Made by a program: the position numbers and the translations under genes
The notes under the pieces: generated by a model
Told to the model about the DNA's origin: nothing
Database searches by the model: none
The model's input: only the letters and a program-made list of their open reading frames with translations
In this document: positions 25,160-34,049 of the stretch, piece after piece
Position numbering within the stretch: position 1 is the first letter of the stretch
Layout: every line of letters begins with the position of its first letter
From: Pedobacter helvus
GTDB taxonomy: Bacteria; Bacteroidota; Bacteroidia; Sphingobacteriales; Sphingobacteriaceae
DNA: 64,000 bases
Assembly: GCF_005925325.1 (NCBI RefSeq)
Contig: NZ_SRMP01000006.1
Location: 124,001-188,000, forward strand
Direction of reading: 5' to 3'

Positions 25160-25189
25160 AAAAAAGCCTCACATTTCTGCAAGGCTTTT
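25160..25189 (-). terminator. Terminator of tRNA-Phe copy 1
   Basis: AAAAGCCT / AGGCTTTT stem with TGCA/TGTG-type inner pairing and a minus-strand T tract; 7 bases past the tRNA 3' end. It is the right-hand member of the direct repeat with 20325-20352. Confidence 0.88.
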
Positions 25190-25195
25190 GGGAAG

Positions 25196-25268
25196 TGGTG
25201 CCTGCTGGGATCGAACCAGCGACACAAGGATTTTCAGTCCTTTGCTCTACCTACTGAGCTAAGGCACC
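25196..25268 (-). tRNA. tRNA-Phe (GAA), copy 1
   Basis: 73 nt cloverleaf: acceptor GGTGCCT / AGGCACC, D arm GCTC...GAGC, anticodon loop CTGAAAA (GAA is the complement of 25233-25235), and T arm GCTGG-TTCGATC-CCAGC. CCA is not encoded. The next copy is identical. Confidence 0.97.
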
Positions 25269-25396
25269 TCCCGTTTGGGAATGCAAATGTAACTTCTTTT
25301 TTCTAAAAGCAAAATTTTATTGATTTATTTTAATGAAGCCAAATGTCTAATTTATCTTCCAAAAACAATGATCTAGTTGTTGGAAAAAACAGAAAT

Positions 25397-25427
25397 AAAA
25401 AAGCCTCACATTTCTGCAAGGCTTTTG
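25397..25427 (-). terminator. Terminator of tRNA-Phe copy 2
   Basis: Same stem-loop as at 25160, followed by T on the minus strand; 4 bases past the tRNA 3' end. Confidence 0.88.
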
Positions 25428-25431
25428 GAAG

Positions 25432-25504
25432 TGGTGCCTGCTGGGATCGAACCAGCGACACAAGGATTTTCAGTCCTTTGCTCTACCTACTGAGCTAAGG
25501 CACC
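25432..25504 (-). tRNA. tRNA-Phe (GAA), copy 2
   Basis: Identical to 25196-25268. Similarity continues into the terminator and the 5' flank (CTCCCGTTTGGGA then TGCAAATGTA), so a unit of about 236 bases was duplicated in tandem. Confidence 0.97.
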
Positions 25505-25737
25505 TCCCGTTTGGGATTGCAAATGTAGCTATCTTTTTTTAAAGACAAAATTATTTTAAATAAATAATCTAAGTTGCGTGTGGAAAAAGCTTTCCAAGCC
25601 TAGAAATCAACTAATTAATTTTTACCAAATGCCTGCTGTAATTCATAACCGTTCTAAATTTTATAAATTATGCATGCATAGTAAATGTTTTAAAACGAAT
25701 TATTTTAACTTCGTTGTACCATTAGGGTAGATATATT

Positions 25738-27033
25738 ATGGTTTCACAAATTATATTCGTCATTTTGGCCTTGGCAGGCACTGCTCTATTTGCTTACAAT
25801 GCTCGCAAGGTAATTCGCAATATCAAATTGGGTAGAGCTGTTAATCGTACAGATAAACCTCAGGAGAGATTGTTTACTATGTTGAAGGTTGCTTTTGGGC
25901 AAACCAAGATGGCTGTGAGACCAGTGCCATTTTTCTTACACCTTATCGTTTACCTAGGTTTTGTGATCATCAACCTAGAGGTATTAGAAATTGTAATAGA
26001 CGGCGTTTTCGGAACACATCGTGTTTTTGCGGGCTTAGGTGGTTTCTATAACTTCCTTATAGGTAGCTTCGAGTTTTTAGCTGCGGGTGTGTGGCTTGCC
26101 TGCGCCATTTTTCTGATCCGTAGAAATGTTGTTAAAATCAAACGTTTCTCTGGTGTGGAGATGAAAAACTGGCCAAAGTCTGATGCCAATTATATTCTCA
26201 TCACAGAGATTTTGTTAATGACGGCTTTCTTAACTATGAACGCTGCCGATGTGAAATTACAAGCTTTAGGTGCAGCTCACTACATCGAGGCTGGTTCATT
26301 TCCAGTAAGTACTTGGCTGGTTAATTTGTTGCCAAGTAACGTTGATAGTTTAATTTTTATTGAACGTTTCTGTTGGTGGTTCCATATTGTAGGTATTTTC
26401 GCTTTCTTAAATTACCTGCCGTACTCTAAGCACTTCCATATCATGTTGGCTTTCCCTAACACTTACTTCTCTAACCTGAAGCCAAAGGGACAGTTCACTA
26501 ACATGGATAGTGTGACGAATGAAGTAAAAGCAATGCTTGATCCTTCTTTTGTACCAGCAGATGTTGCCCCGGGCAGATTCGGGGCGAAAGATGTTCAGGA
26601 TTTGAGCAGGGTAAATTTATTGAACGCTTATACCTGTACAGAATGTGGAAGATGTACTTCAGTGTGTCCAGCTAACATTACTGGCAAGCTGCTTTCTCCT
26701 CGTAAAATTATGATGGATACCCGCGATCGCATGGAGGAAGTAGGTAAAAACATCGATAAGTATGGAGTAGAACACCAAGATGGAAAATCGTTGTTAGACG
26801 ATTATATCACAAGAGAAGAAATTTGGGCTTGTACAAGTTGTAATGCCTGTGTAGAAGCCTGTCCAGTTAATATCGATCCTTTAGAAATTATTGTAGAATT
26901 GAGACGTTATGCGGTGATGGAAGAATCGGTCGCTCCAGCAAGTATCAATGCAATGCTAGGTAACGTAGAAAATAATGGCGCTCCTTGGAAATATTCTCCA
27001 GCCGATAGATTTAATTGGACGCAAGAGAGTTAA
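25738..27033 (+). CDS. Membrane-bound 4Fe-4S dicluster protein (HdrC-like fused to membrane domain)
   Basis: 431 aa. The N-terminal ~250 residues carry about five hydrophobic helices with His residues suitable for heme b (related to the NarI/HdrE-type membrane domain). The C-terminal part has two ferredoxin-type clusters, CTECGRCTSVCP (about 302-313) and CTSCNACVEACPVN (about 365-378). With the next gene it matches the HdrC/HdrB-like or GlpC-like modules that move electrons between the quinone pool and a soluble donor. The donor or acceptor is unknown. Confidence 0.85.
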   Translation: MVSQIIFVILALAGTALFAYNARKVIRNIKLGRAVNRTDKPQERLFTMLKVAFGQTKMAVRPVPFFLHLIVYLGFVIINLEVLEIVIDGVFGTHRVFAGLGGFYNFLIGSFEFLAAGVWLACAIFLIRRNVVKIKRFSGVEMKNWPKSDANYILITEILLMTAFLTMNAADVKLQALGAAHYIEAGSFPVSTWLVNLLPSNVDSLIFIERFCWWFHIVGIFAFLNYLPYSKHFHIMLAFPNTYFSNLKPKGQFTNMDSVTNEVKAMLDPSFVPADVAPGRFGAKDVQDLSRVNLLNAYTCTECGRCTSVCPANITGKLLSPRKIMMDTRDRMEEVGKNIDKYGVEHQDGKSLLDDYITREEIWACTSCNACVEACPVNIDPLEIIVELRRYAVMEESVAPASINAMLGNVENNGAPWKYSPADRFNWTQES

Positions 27034-27150
27034 TAGTTTAAAGACGAAAATTCCGAAGATAAGCTGAAAACAAAATATTAAGACTAAAGCATTTTGCGCA
27101 AAGCGATTAAAACCGTGCAGCGCTAAACGCCAAACGCAATACAAAGACAA

Positions 27151-27939
27151 ATGGAATTCAAAGTACCAACAATGGCCGAAATGATGGCCGCAGGAGAAGA
27201 ACCAGAAATATTATTTTGGGTGGGCTGTGCTGGAAGTTACGACGAAAGAGCGCAAAAAATCACCAGAGATATTTGTAAAATCCTACATCACGTTGGGCTA
27301 AAATATGCTGTTCTAGGCACTGAAGAAAGCTGTACTGGAGATCCCGCAAAAAGAGCAGGAAATGAATTCCTTTTCCAGATGCAGGCCATGGCCAATATCG
27401 AAGTGCTGAATGCTTACAATATCAAAAAAATTGTAACTGGTTGTCCGCATTGTTTCAATACCATTAAAAACGAATATCCAGGTTTGGGCGGTTCTTACGA
27501 GGTAATCCACCATACGCAATTGATACAGGATTTAATTAACGAAGGCAAGCTCAAAGCCGAAGGTGGCGAAAGTTTCAAAGGCAAAAAAATCACTTACCAC
27601 GATCCTTGCTACTTGGGTAGAGCTAATGGTGTTTACGAAGCGCCAAGAAAAGCTTTAGAAGTTTTAGATGCTGATTTGGTAGAGATGAAACGCTGCAAGG
27701 CAAACGGTTTGTGCTGTGGAGCTGGTGGTGCGCAAATGTTTAAAGAGCCTGAAAAAGGCAAAAAAGACGTCAACATTGAGCGTATTGAGGAAGCTTTATC
27801 AACCGAACCACAGTTTATTGCGGCTGGTTGTCCTTTCTGTATGACCATGTTAAACGATGGCGTGAAACTAAAAGACAAAGATCAAGAAGTTAAAGTTCTA
27901 GATATCGCAGAGATTACTGCGAGGGCAAATGGATTGTAG
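27151..27939 (+). CDS. CCG-domain Fe-S protein (HdrB/GlpC-like)
   Basis: 262 aa. It contains two cysteine-rich CCG-type domains: the first with WVGCAGSYDERAQ, EESCTGDPAKR and GCPHCFNTIKNEYP, the second with YHDPCYLGR, GLCCGAGGAQMF and GCPFCMTMLNDG. CCG domains in heterodisulfide reductase HdrB bind a non-cubane [4Fe-4S] cluster. Soluble; it probably docks on the membrane protein encoded 117 bases upstream. Its physiological substrate in Bacteroidota has not been settled as far as I know. Confidence 0.88.
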   Translation: MEFKVPTMAEMMAAGEEPEILFWVGCAGSYDERAQKITRDICKILHHVGLKYAVLGTEESCTGDPAKRAGNEFLFQMQAMANIEVLNAYNIKKIVTGCPHCFNTIKNEYPGLGGSYEVIHHTQLIQDLINEGKLKAEGGESFKGKKITYHDPCYLGRANGVYEAPRKALEVLDADLVEMKRCKANGLCCGAGGAQMFKEPEKGKKDVNIERIEEALSTEPQFIAAGCPFCMTMLNDGVKLKDKDQEVKVLDIAEITARANGL

Positions 27940-28017
27940 GAATTAGGTATATAAGGAACTAGTTGTCAAAAGTATTTTAACCGTGCAGTTTTTGCTTTAA
28001 ATTTTCCTAATCCTTTT

Positions 28018-28058
28018 CTCGCCCCTTTGGGGAGAGATGCCGAAGGCAGAGAGGGGCT
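28018..28058. terminator. GC-rich hairpin between convergent genes
   Basis: GCCCC near 28022 can pair with GGGGC near 28053, with the internal hairpin GCCGAAGGC between. Located between the CCG-domain gene and the 160-aa gene. I recognise this GC-rich intergenic sequence as common in Bacteroidota; termination is inferred. Confidence 0.45.
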
Positions 28059-28540
28059 TATTTATTTGCAACTAAACTAGCCTGGGTTAACTGCCTAAAG
28101 TGACTAGCAAGTTCATTTAGTTTTTCCTCATCTATTCCTTTTAAAGGAACAATCATGTAAGTTGACATGCTGTCTACAGCGCCTTGCTTGTCATTACGAG
28201 TTTGTACAATTACATCATCGTTTTTGGTGCGCAACCAAAGCTCGCCGCTTGTGGTGTTGCCATAGTAATCCATTGATGAAAATCTAGAAAGATTAAAAGA
28301 GAAAAACTCTTCTTTTCCGCTGGTGTAAACCTTTCTAAACCTACAGAAGCCGCTGTTAGTAACATTTAACTCGTAGCGCTTTAAAGCTTCTGTTTGGCCG
28401 TCTTTGTCATAGTATTTATTTAGCCAACCATGTATAAAAGCACGGCTATCTCCCGGATTAATAAAGCCGGAAAGCAGTATAATAGCTAAGCCAAACAAAA
28501 AGAAAACTAACTTTTTTAAGTCGAATGTAAACTTTTGCAT
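28058..28540 (-). CDS. Hypothetical membrane-anchored or secreted protein (160 aa)
   Basis: 160 aa. One hydrophobic segment (about 9-27, KKLVFFLFGLAIILLSGFIN) is followed by a periplasmic-type domain rich in beta strands: RYELNVTNSGFCRFRKVYTS, then GELWLRTKNDDVIVQTRND and a helical C-terminus. I do not recognise a named family. Divergent from the next gene; a real gene judging by length and composition. Confidence 0.72.
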   Translation of the reverse strand: MQKFTFDLKKLVFFLFGLAIILLSGFINPGDSRAFIHGWLNKYYDKDGQTEALKRYELNVTNSGFCRFRKVYTSGKEEFFSFNLSRFSSMDYYGNTTSGELWLRTKNDDVIVQTRNDKQGAVDSMSTYMIVPLKGIDEEKLNELASHFRQLTQASLVANK

Positions 28541-28591
28541 GAGAGTTACCGTTTAAAAGATGAAAGTTAAATATTTTGATAAATTTGGAAT

Positions 28592-29077
28592 ATGATTTTT
28601 TCTCCACAATCTAAAGTTTGGATCTACCAAAGCAACCGAAAATTTACTGGTCAAGAAACAACAGAAATACAAGATATTTTAAATCGTTTTGTTGACCAGT
28701 GGACTGCTCATGGGGCACAATTGAAAGCTAAAGCTGAGATTTACCATAACTACTTTATCGTGTTAACTGTAGATCAGGAAGTGGCAAATGCTACCGGTTG
28801 TTCAATAGATTCATCGGTAAGGGTAATCAAAGAGATTGAAAGTAAGTACGGATTAGATTTATTTGACCGTTTTAACATGGCTTACAAAATAAATGATGAA
28901 GTTTATGTTGCTCCGAAGGAAGATTTTGAGACTTTAATTAGCATCAAGAAAATAGGCTTGGAGACCACCGTTTTTAACAACTTGGTGCAAACCTTAGAGG
29001 AATTCGAAAATAAATGGGAAGTGCAATTGCAAGATAGCTGGCACAAAAACATTTTCGCCGAGCAACTGAATGCTTAA
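28592..29077 (+). CDS. Conserved Bacteroidota protein, often labelled 'ABC transporter ATPase' (161 aa)
   Basis: 161 aa, soluble. It begins MIFSPQSKVWIYQSNRKF and contains HNYFIVLTVDQEVANATGCS, then SSVRVIKEIESKYGLDLFDR. The family is conserved across Bacteroidota and is frequently annotated as an ABC transporter ATPase, but there is no Walker A or ABC signature here, so that name is unsupported. Function unknown. Confidence 0.85.
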   Translation: MIFSPQSKVWIYQSNRKFTGQETTEIQDILNRFVDQWTAHGAQLKAKAEIYHNYFIVLTVDQEVANATGCSIDSSVRVIKEIESKYGLDLFDRFNMAYKINDEVYVAPKEDFETLISIKKIGLETTVFNNLVQTLEEFENKWEVQLQDSWHKNIFAEQLNA

Positions 29078-29533
29078 AAGGAACTAGAATTTATAAATTA
29101 GTGGCTGAGTAAATCTTCGTTCAGTTTTTCAACGCAAATTAGTCCCGCTATCCGCTATATCTTTTCGCTGCGCTTCAAGTATGCCGCTCCTATCGGGTTT
29201 AAGAAACCTAAACCTGTGCACTGTATTTGCCAGCTAAACCCGATTGAAACGGTAATACTTTTTGTTTAATATCTTGTCATACCGAACGCTAGTGAAGGAT
29301 CTGTTTGTTAGAGAAGTTACAATATAGATTCCTCGTTCCTGGGAATGACAGGAGTAATTAATACAAAAAGATTATAGTGAAAAGCGGGACTACAGGAACC
29401 GATATCACATTGCAACTGCTTTTCTAATTAAAAATTCCCAGCACCTGAGCGCTGAAACCTAACCACTAGGTCCTAGTACCTGGAAAAAACAACCTTCATA
29501 ATTATTTGTTATCTTAACTTACAAATACCATTT
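29078..29533. other. Intergenic region made of dispersed repeats
   Basis: No gene. It holds a segment with AAACCCGATTG near 29233 and AGCGGGACTACAGG near 29382, which reappears in another form at 33870-33955, and TTGTCATACCGAACG...GGGAATGACA (29274-29350), a repeat pattern common in intergenic DNA of this family. The asmA-like gene follows. Confidence 0.55.
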
Positions 29534-31972
29534 ATGAAACGTTGGCTCAAAATTTCTTTGAAAATTATTGGTGGATTACTAGTTCTACTCATCATTGTTT
29601 GGTGCGGAGCCGCTTATTACATCAATAAAAACAACGAAACTATTTTAGCCAAAATCCTTAACCAGGTTAACACCAAAGTAAATGGAACAGTTAGAGTCGC
29701 TGGTATGGAAACTACCTTGCTGAAAGGGTTTCCAGGTATTTCGGTATCTCTTAAAGACGTTTCACTTCGTGATAGTTTATGGGGACAGCATAAAAAAGAA
29801 TTGTTGAGGGCGAAAGATATTGATGTTTCTTTGAACGCACTTTCTTTAATTGTAGGTACTATCAACATTCGGAAAGTAGCCATCAATAATGCCAGTATTT
29901 ACCTTTATACAGATTCTACAGGTTATACTAACACTAGCATGTTTCGCACTAAAGACAAAAAGAAAGCTGCCGAAAATGATGATAGTTCTAGCGATTTAGA
30001 GATAAGGATTATTGATCTAAACAAAGTTGATTTGGTAGTTGACAACCAAAAGCGCTTTAAACTTTTCAGCTTTTATGTAGATGAATTGAAAGGGAAAATT
30101 AAGTATCCTGCGGGTAGATGGGATGGTAATTTTAAGCTGAAAACTCAAGTGAGAAGTTTTGCATTTAACACTAGGAAAGGCAGCTTCTTAAAAGATAAAA
30201 CCATTGCTGGGAACATGACGGCCCACTACGACGATGAGGCAGAAGTAATCATCATTGATCAAAAGCCAATCAAAATTGGTGACGATACATTCAACATCGG
30301 TGCAAATATTAACATTGCTGAGCATAAATCTGCTTTTTCAATTGCAATTAAGGCGGATCAAATTTTGTATCGTAACGTAGCCCAGATATTAGCACCCAAT
30401 ATTTCTGAAAAACTGTTCAAATTTGGTATCGAAAAACCGATGGATGTTACTGCTAGTATTATTGATAACGGCGATAAAAATAGTGCTGATCCATTGATCA
30501 ACGTGAAAATGACGGTGCAGAATAACAAGGTTTCTATTCCATCTGGAGAGTTAACAGAGTGTTCTTTTACGGGATATTTTTCGAACCAAGATACCGCTAG
30601 TAAGCCAATTGGAGATGCCAACTCAATTATTCGCTTTTATGGACTTAAAGCCAATTATTACAATGCGCCAATTAAGGTTGATACCTTTACCGTTTCTAAC
30701 TTGGAGAAACCTTTGGCTCAAGGGTTAATCACTTCAAAATTTGATTTGGAGAAACTGAACAAATCTTTTGAGGAAGAAACATTCAAATTTGAAAAAGGTA
30801 CAGCCGATTTAAGTCTCTTTTGCCAAGCGGATATTGATAATTTCCTTTTTACCAAGCCTGTAATTCACGGTAAGGTGGTGGTAAAAGATGCTAATATCAC
30901 TTATGTGCCTCGTAATCTGAAGTTAGTAAACAGTTCTTTGGATTTGCATTTCAACCAAAAAGATTTAAATATTACCAACAGCAGGCTCCAACTCGGAAAA
31001 AGCGTATTGAACATGAATTGTTCTATTGCTAACTTTTTAAATTTCTATTATACTGATCCACAAAAGATAGAAGCCAAAGTAAATTTGAGTAGCCCCAATT
31101 TAAACTTGAGTGAATTTATGCCGTTTCTAGGTCCAAGGCAGGCAAGGCGTAAAAAAACTTCAAGTAAAAATGCAATCAAAGAAGCCTCGGAGCAATTAAG
31201 TGCAGCACTCGAAGCGTCAAAAGTTCATTTGCAGTTAAATGTTAAACAAGCTGTTTACAATAAGTTTGTGGCTCGTAATCTCAATGCAAAGATATCGCTG
31301 ATTGGAAATGGAGTTTATTTCAATAAGATAGGCGTGCAACATGCTGGCGGCTATGTTAATTTTAGCGGCAAGGTAGAGCAATTAGGTGCAATTAATAAGA
31401 TGCAGCTTAAGGCTAACATTGCTAAGGTAAGCATCAAAGAGTTTTTTCACGCTTTTGATAATTTCGGGCAGCAATCTATCACCAACAAAAACCTAAAAGG
31501 GTTTCTTTCTGCAAATGTAAATGCCTCGGGTAACGTGACCTCAAAAGGAAATATGGTACCAAAATCGATGCATGGAAAGGTGAATTTTACTTTGGATAAA
31601 GCTGCATTGGTTGGTTTTGAGCCTTTAGAGAAGGTGGGTAAATTTGTATTCAGAAGTCGTAATTTATCCAATGTAGAACTCGAAAAATTAAATGGCACAT
31701 TGATCTTACGAGGTGACAAGGTAGATATTAGTCCGATGAAAGTGAATTCTACGGCTCTCAATTTTGACGTAAAGGGTGTGTACGGATTTAATAGTGGTAC
31801 CAATATCGCTCTTGATATTCCGTTGAGAGATCCTAAGAAAAGTGCGGATATTATAGACAGAGAAGAGCGGGAACTTGCTAGAATGAAAGGTATCGTACTA
31901 CACCTAAAGGCTGTAGATGAAGACGGAGAGATTAAAATTAGATGGAATAAAAAAAAGGATAGAGAAAAATAG
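29534..31972 (+). CDS. AsmA-like outer-membrane biogenesis protein (812 aa)
   Basis: 812 aa. One N-terminal anchor helix (about 9-31) is followed by an AsmA domain (NGTVRVAGMETTLLKGFPGI, then SVSLKDVSLRD) and long stretches of repeating beta strands, ending in the AsmA_2-like C-terminus with GVYGFNSGTNIALDIPLRD. Such proteins form a periplasmic beta-groove bridge thought to move phospholipids between membranes, in the same superfamily as TamB. A second one, TamB-like, lies at 37.9 kb. The organism probably has several paralogues. Confidence 0.85.
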   Translation: MKRWLKISLKIIGGLLVLLIIVWCGAAYYINKNNETILAKILNQVNTKVNGTVRVAGMETTLLKGFPGISVSLKDVSLRDSLWGQHKKELLRAKDIDVSLNALSLIVGTINIRKVAINNASIYLYTDSTGYTNTSMFRTKDKKKAAENDDSSSDLEIRIIDLNKVDLVVDNQKRFKLFSFYVDELKGKIKYPAGRWDGNFKLKTQVRSFAFNTRKGSFLKDKTIAGNMTAHYDDEAEVIIIDQKPIKIGDDTFNIGANINIAEHKSAFSIAIKADQILYRNVAQILAPNISEKLFKFGIEKPMDVTASIIDNGDKNSADPLINVKMTVQNNKVSIPSGELTECSFTGYFSNQDTASKPIGDANSIIRFYGLKANYYNAPIKVDTFTVSNLEKPLAQGLITSKFDLEKLNKSFEEETFKFEKGTADLSLFCQADIDNFLFTKPVIHGKVVVKDANITYVPRNLKLVNSSLDLHFNQKDLNITNSRLQLGKSVLNMNCSIANFLNFYYTDPQKIEAKVNLSSPNLNLSEFMPFLGPRQARRKKTSSKNAIKEASEQLSAALEASKVHLQLNVKQAVYNKFVARNLNAKISLIGNGVYFNKIGVQHAGGYVNFSGKVEQLGAINKMQLKANIAKVSIKEFFHAFDNFGQQSITNKNLKGFLSANVNASGNVTSKGNMVPKSMHGKVNFTLDKAALVGFEPLEKVGKFVFRSRNLSNVELEKLNGTLILRGDKVDISPMKVNSTALNFDVKGVYGFNSGTNIALDIPLRDPKKSADIIDREERELARMKGIVLHLKAVDEDGEIKIRWNKKKDREK

Positions 31973-32021
31973 TAAGACTTACGAAGTTTTTGTGCACTTC
32001 GCAAGCCTCAACCTGATTTTA

Positions 32022-32708
32022 CTACGCAGTTTCTTCCGAACCGAAATATCTGTAGATTAATCCAGCTAAAATAGCTCCAACTATTGGTATAACAACAAAT
32101 AGCCACAATTGTGAAAGCGCCCAGTCGCCAACAAATAGTGCTTGGCTAATACTTCTCGCAGGGTTTACCGATGTGTTGGTAACAGGAATACTAATTAGGT
32201 GGATAAGTGTTAACGCCAAACCAATGGCTATCCCGGCAAAACCTTTAGGCGCTTTTTCATTTGTGGCGCCCAAGATTACCAATAAGAACATCAAGGTCAT
32301 CACCAGTTCAGTAAGTATGGCTGCACCCATGCTATATTTGCCGGGCGAGTGCTCCGCATATCCATTCGCGGCAAAATCTCCAATCTGGCTACCATTGCCA
32401 GTTACAATAAAGTACAGCACTGTTGCTGCCAATGTTGCTCCTCCAATTTGTGAAATTACATAAGGAAGGATTTCTTTCGCACTTATTCTGCCGCCGGCCC
32501 ATAAACCAAAGGTTACTGCAGGGTTAAGATGTGCTCCCGAAATGTGTCCAAAAGAATATGCAATGGTTAAAACGGTTAAACCAAATGCTAATGAAACTCC
32601 CAATAGGCCAATGCCTACACCAGGAAAACCAGCAGCCAATACAGCGCTGCCGCAACCGCCCAATACGAGCCAAAATGTTCCGATAAATTCTGCTAAATAC
32701 TTTTTCAT
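32022..32708 (-). CDS. aqpZ: Aquaporin Z-type water channel
   Basis: 228 aa with six membrane helices and two half-helices. NPA boxes are [12 protein letters not shown] (Asn62-Pro63-Ala64) and TSVNPARS (Asn182-Pro183-Ala184). His170 and Arg185 match the narrow aromatic/Arg filter of water-selective AqpZ rather than the glycerol facilitators. It is monocistronic. A long hairpin is 119 bases upstream of its start. Confidence 0.95.
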   Translation of the reverse strand: MKKYLAEFIGTFWLVLGGCGSAVLAAGFPGVGIGLLGVSLAFGLTVLTIAYSFGHISGAHLNPAVTFGLWAGGRISAKEILPYVISQIGGATLAATVLYFIVTGNGSQIGDFAANGYAEHSPGKYSMGAAILTELVMTLMFLLVILGATNEKAPKGFAGIAIGLALTLIHLISIPVTNTSVNPARSISQALFVGDWALSQLWLFVVIPIVGAILAGLIYRYFGSEETA

Positions 32709-33016
32709 GTTAGATGTTTTTGTTTACAAAACGTTGGATGCTCGATCGTTTTAAAATAATTACCAAGCGATCTTAAATGAATTTATAAACTAAAAATTAG
32801 GAAAAGCATCGTAAGAAGAATATTTCCAACTCCCTGAGGTTGTATTTATTACAACTTCAGGGAGTTGTTATTGAGCAACAAATAATACTGTTTTAAGTTA
32901 GTAATTATAAGTTATCCTAAAATTAGGCAATGCAAGCCTAAATAGACGGTTAAATTCGTCGAATTGCAGAAAAAGTAAGTTGTGTTGCTCTTTTGATATT
33001 ACAACATTAGGTTGTG
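32709..33016. other. Intergenic region, aqpZ leader and mtgA 3' flank
   Basis: 308 bases without an ORF. The only clear structure is the hairpin at 32827-32867. Confidence 0.5.
32827..32867. repeat. Near-perfect 18-bp hairpin
   Basis: CAACTCCCTGAGGTTGTA pairs with TACAACTTCAGGGAGTTG (one mismatch) around a five-base loop. No T-tract follows on either strand. It lies upstream of aqpZ and downstream of mtgA. It may be a terminator variant, an operator or a repeat element. Confidence 0.6.
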
Positions 33017-33748
33017 TTAAAAATCCAAAGGACCTAAAACTCGCATATTCCTCATGATAAGGTATTTCCTATGTTTGATATATCGCGTAGGTTTATTTGG
33101 TGTCCATCGGCGAGGGTTTGGAAAGCAAGCAGCCAACAAAGCTGCTTCCGATCTGCTCATTTTCTTACAAGAATGTCCATAGTATTTTTGTGAAGCCGCC
33201 TCTGCACCATAAATGCCATCGCCCATCTCTATTACGTTGAGATAAACTTCTAAAATTCTTTCTTTGCTCCACAATACTTCAATTAGCAAAGTAAAATAGG
33301 CCTCAAAGGCTTTACGTACGTACGAACGCCCGGGCCATAGAAATACATTTTTCGCTGTTTGTTGCGAAATTGTACTTCCGCCTCTAATTTTCTTGGTTTT
33401 CTTTCCCTTCTTCTCGTTGCTTTTATACGCCTTTTCAATAGCTTTGATATCGAAGCCCATGTGTTTCAGGAAAAGTTGGTCTTCGGCAGATACCGCTGCA
33501 CGCTTCATGTTATCCGAAATATCCTCAAACTTTACCCATTCTTTCTTAATCTTGGCAGGTTTATCGTCGCCTTTGCGCTCCCAGTTACGCTGCATCATCA
33601 AAAACGTAATTGGCGGATTGATAAATCTATAAGCGAGCACCCAAATTACAGAGAATATAAAGAACCATAGCAACACCTTGCCTGCTATAGTTGCAATACG
33701 CTTAAATAAAGATTTCTTTTGCGATGATTTGGTTGATTTGCGAGCCAT
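33017..33748 (-). CDS. mtgA: Monofunctional peptidoglycan glycosyltransferase
   Basis: 243 aa, GT51 family. After a basic N-terminus and one membrane helix (about 24-45), the transglycosylase domain shows SAEDQLFLKHMGFD with the catalytic Glu (about residue 92), RGGSTISQQTAKN, and a later EVYLNVIEMGDGIYGAEAAS with the second key Glu. It polymerises lipid II into glycan strands at the inner membrane; there is no transpeptidase domain. Monocistronic. Confidence 0.94.
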   Translation of the reverse strand: MARKSTKSSQKKSLFKRIATIAGKVLLWFFIFSVIWVLAYRFINPPITFLMMQRNWERKGDDKPAKIKKEWVKFEDISDNMKRAAVSAEDQLFLKHMGFDIKAIEKAYKSNEKKGKKTKKIRGGSTISQQTAKNVFLWPGRSYVRKAFEAYFTLLIEVLWSKERILEVYLNVIEMGDGIYGAEAASQKYYGHSCKKMSRSEAALLAACFPNPRRWTPNKPTRYIKHRKYLIMRNMRVLGPLDF

Positions 33749-34049
33749 TAAACAAAGGTAAGATTTTTATAAGTGATCAGGAATCGGTATTGCGATTTAC
33801 TTTGTTTGCTGTTTGCTGTTTGATTTTTGTTTTAGGCATTAGCTTCGGAGTTCATTCGCACAGCTCTAAGTTTTTCAAACCCGATTGCAACGGCAGCCCC
33901 GAGAGAGCGTAGAGAGCGTAACGAAAGAGGGCTACAGTGTAAAGCGGGACTACAATTGCTATGAAATGCTAGTGCACCTTTTCGAGAGAATAACAAGTTA
34001 ATGAACCAATGACTAATGAACAATTGAACTAATAATCGTAAATTTGACG
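33749..34049. other. Intergenic region with a repeat fragment
   Basis: 300 bases with no gene. It contains AAACCCGATTGCAACGGCAG near 33877 and AAAGCGGGACTACA near 33940, a second copy of the element in the 29.1-29.4 kb spacer. TAAATTTG lies just before nth but is too close to the ATG to be a normal -7 element. Confidence 0.5.

Noticed and set aside
34039..34046. TAAATTTG as promoter of nth
   Set aside because: It is only 3 bases before the ATG and lacks a -33 box at 17-21 bases; the same applies to TAAATTTG at 54498 before arr.
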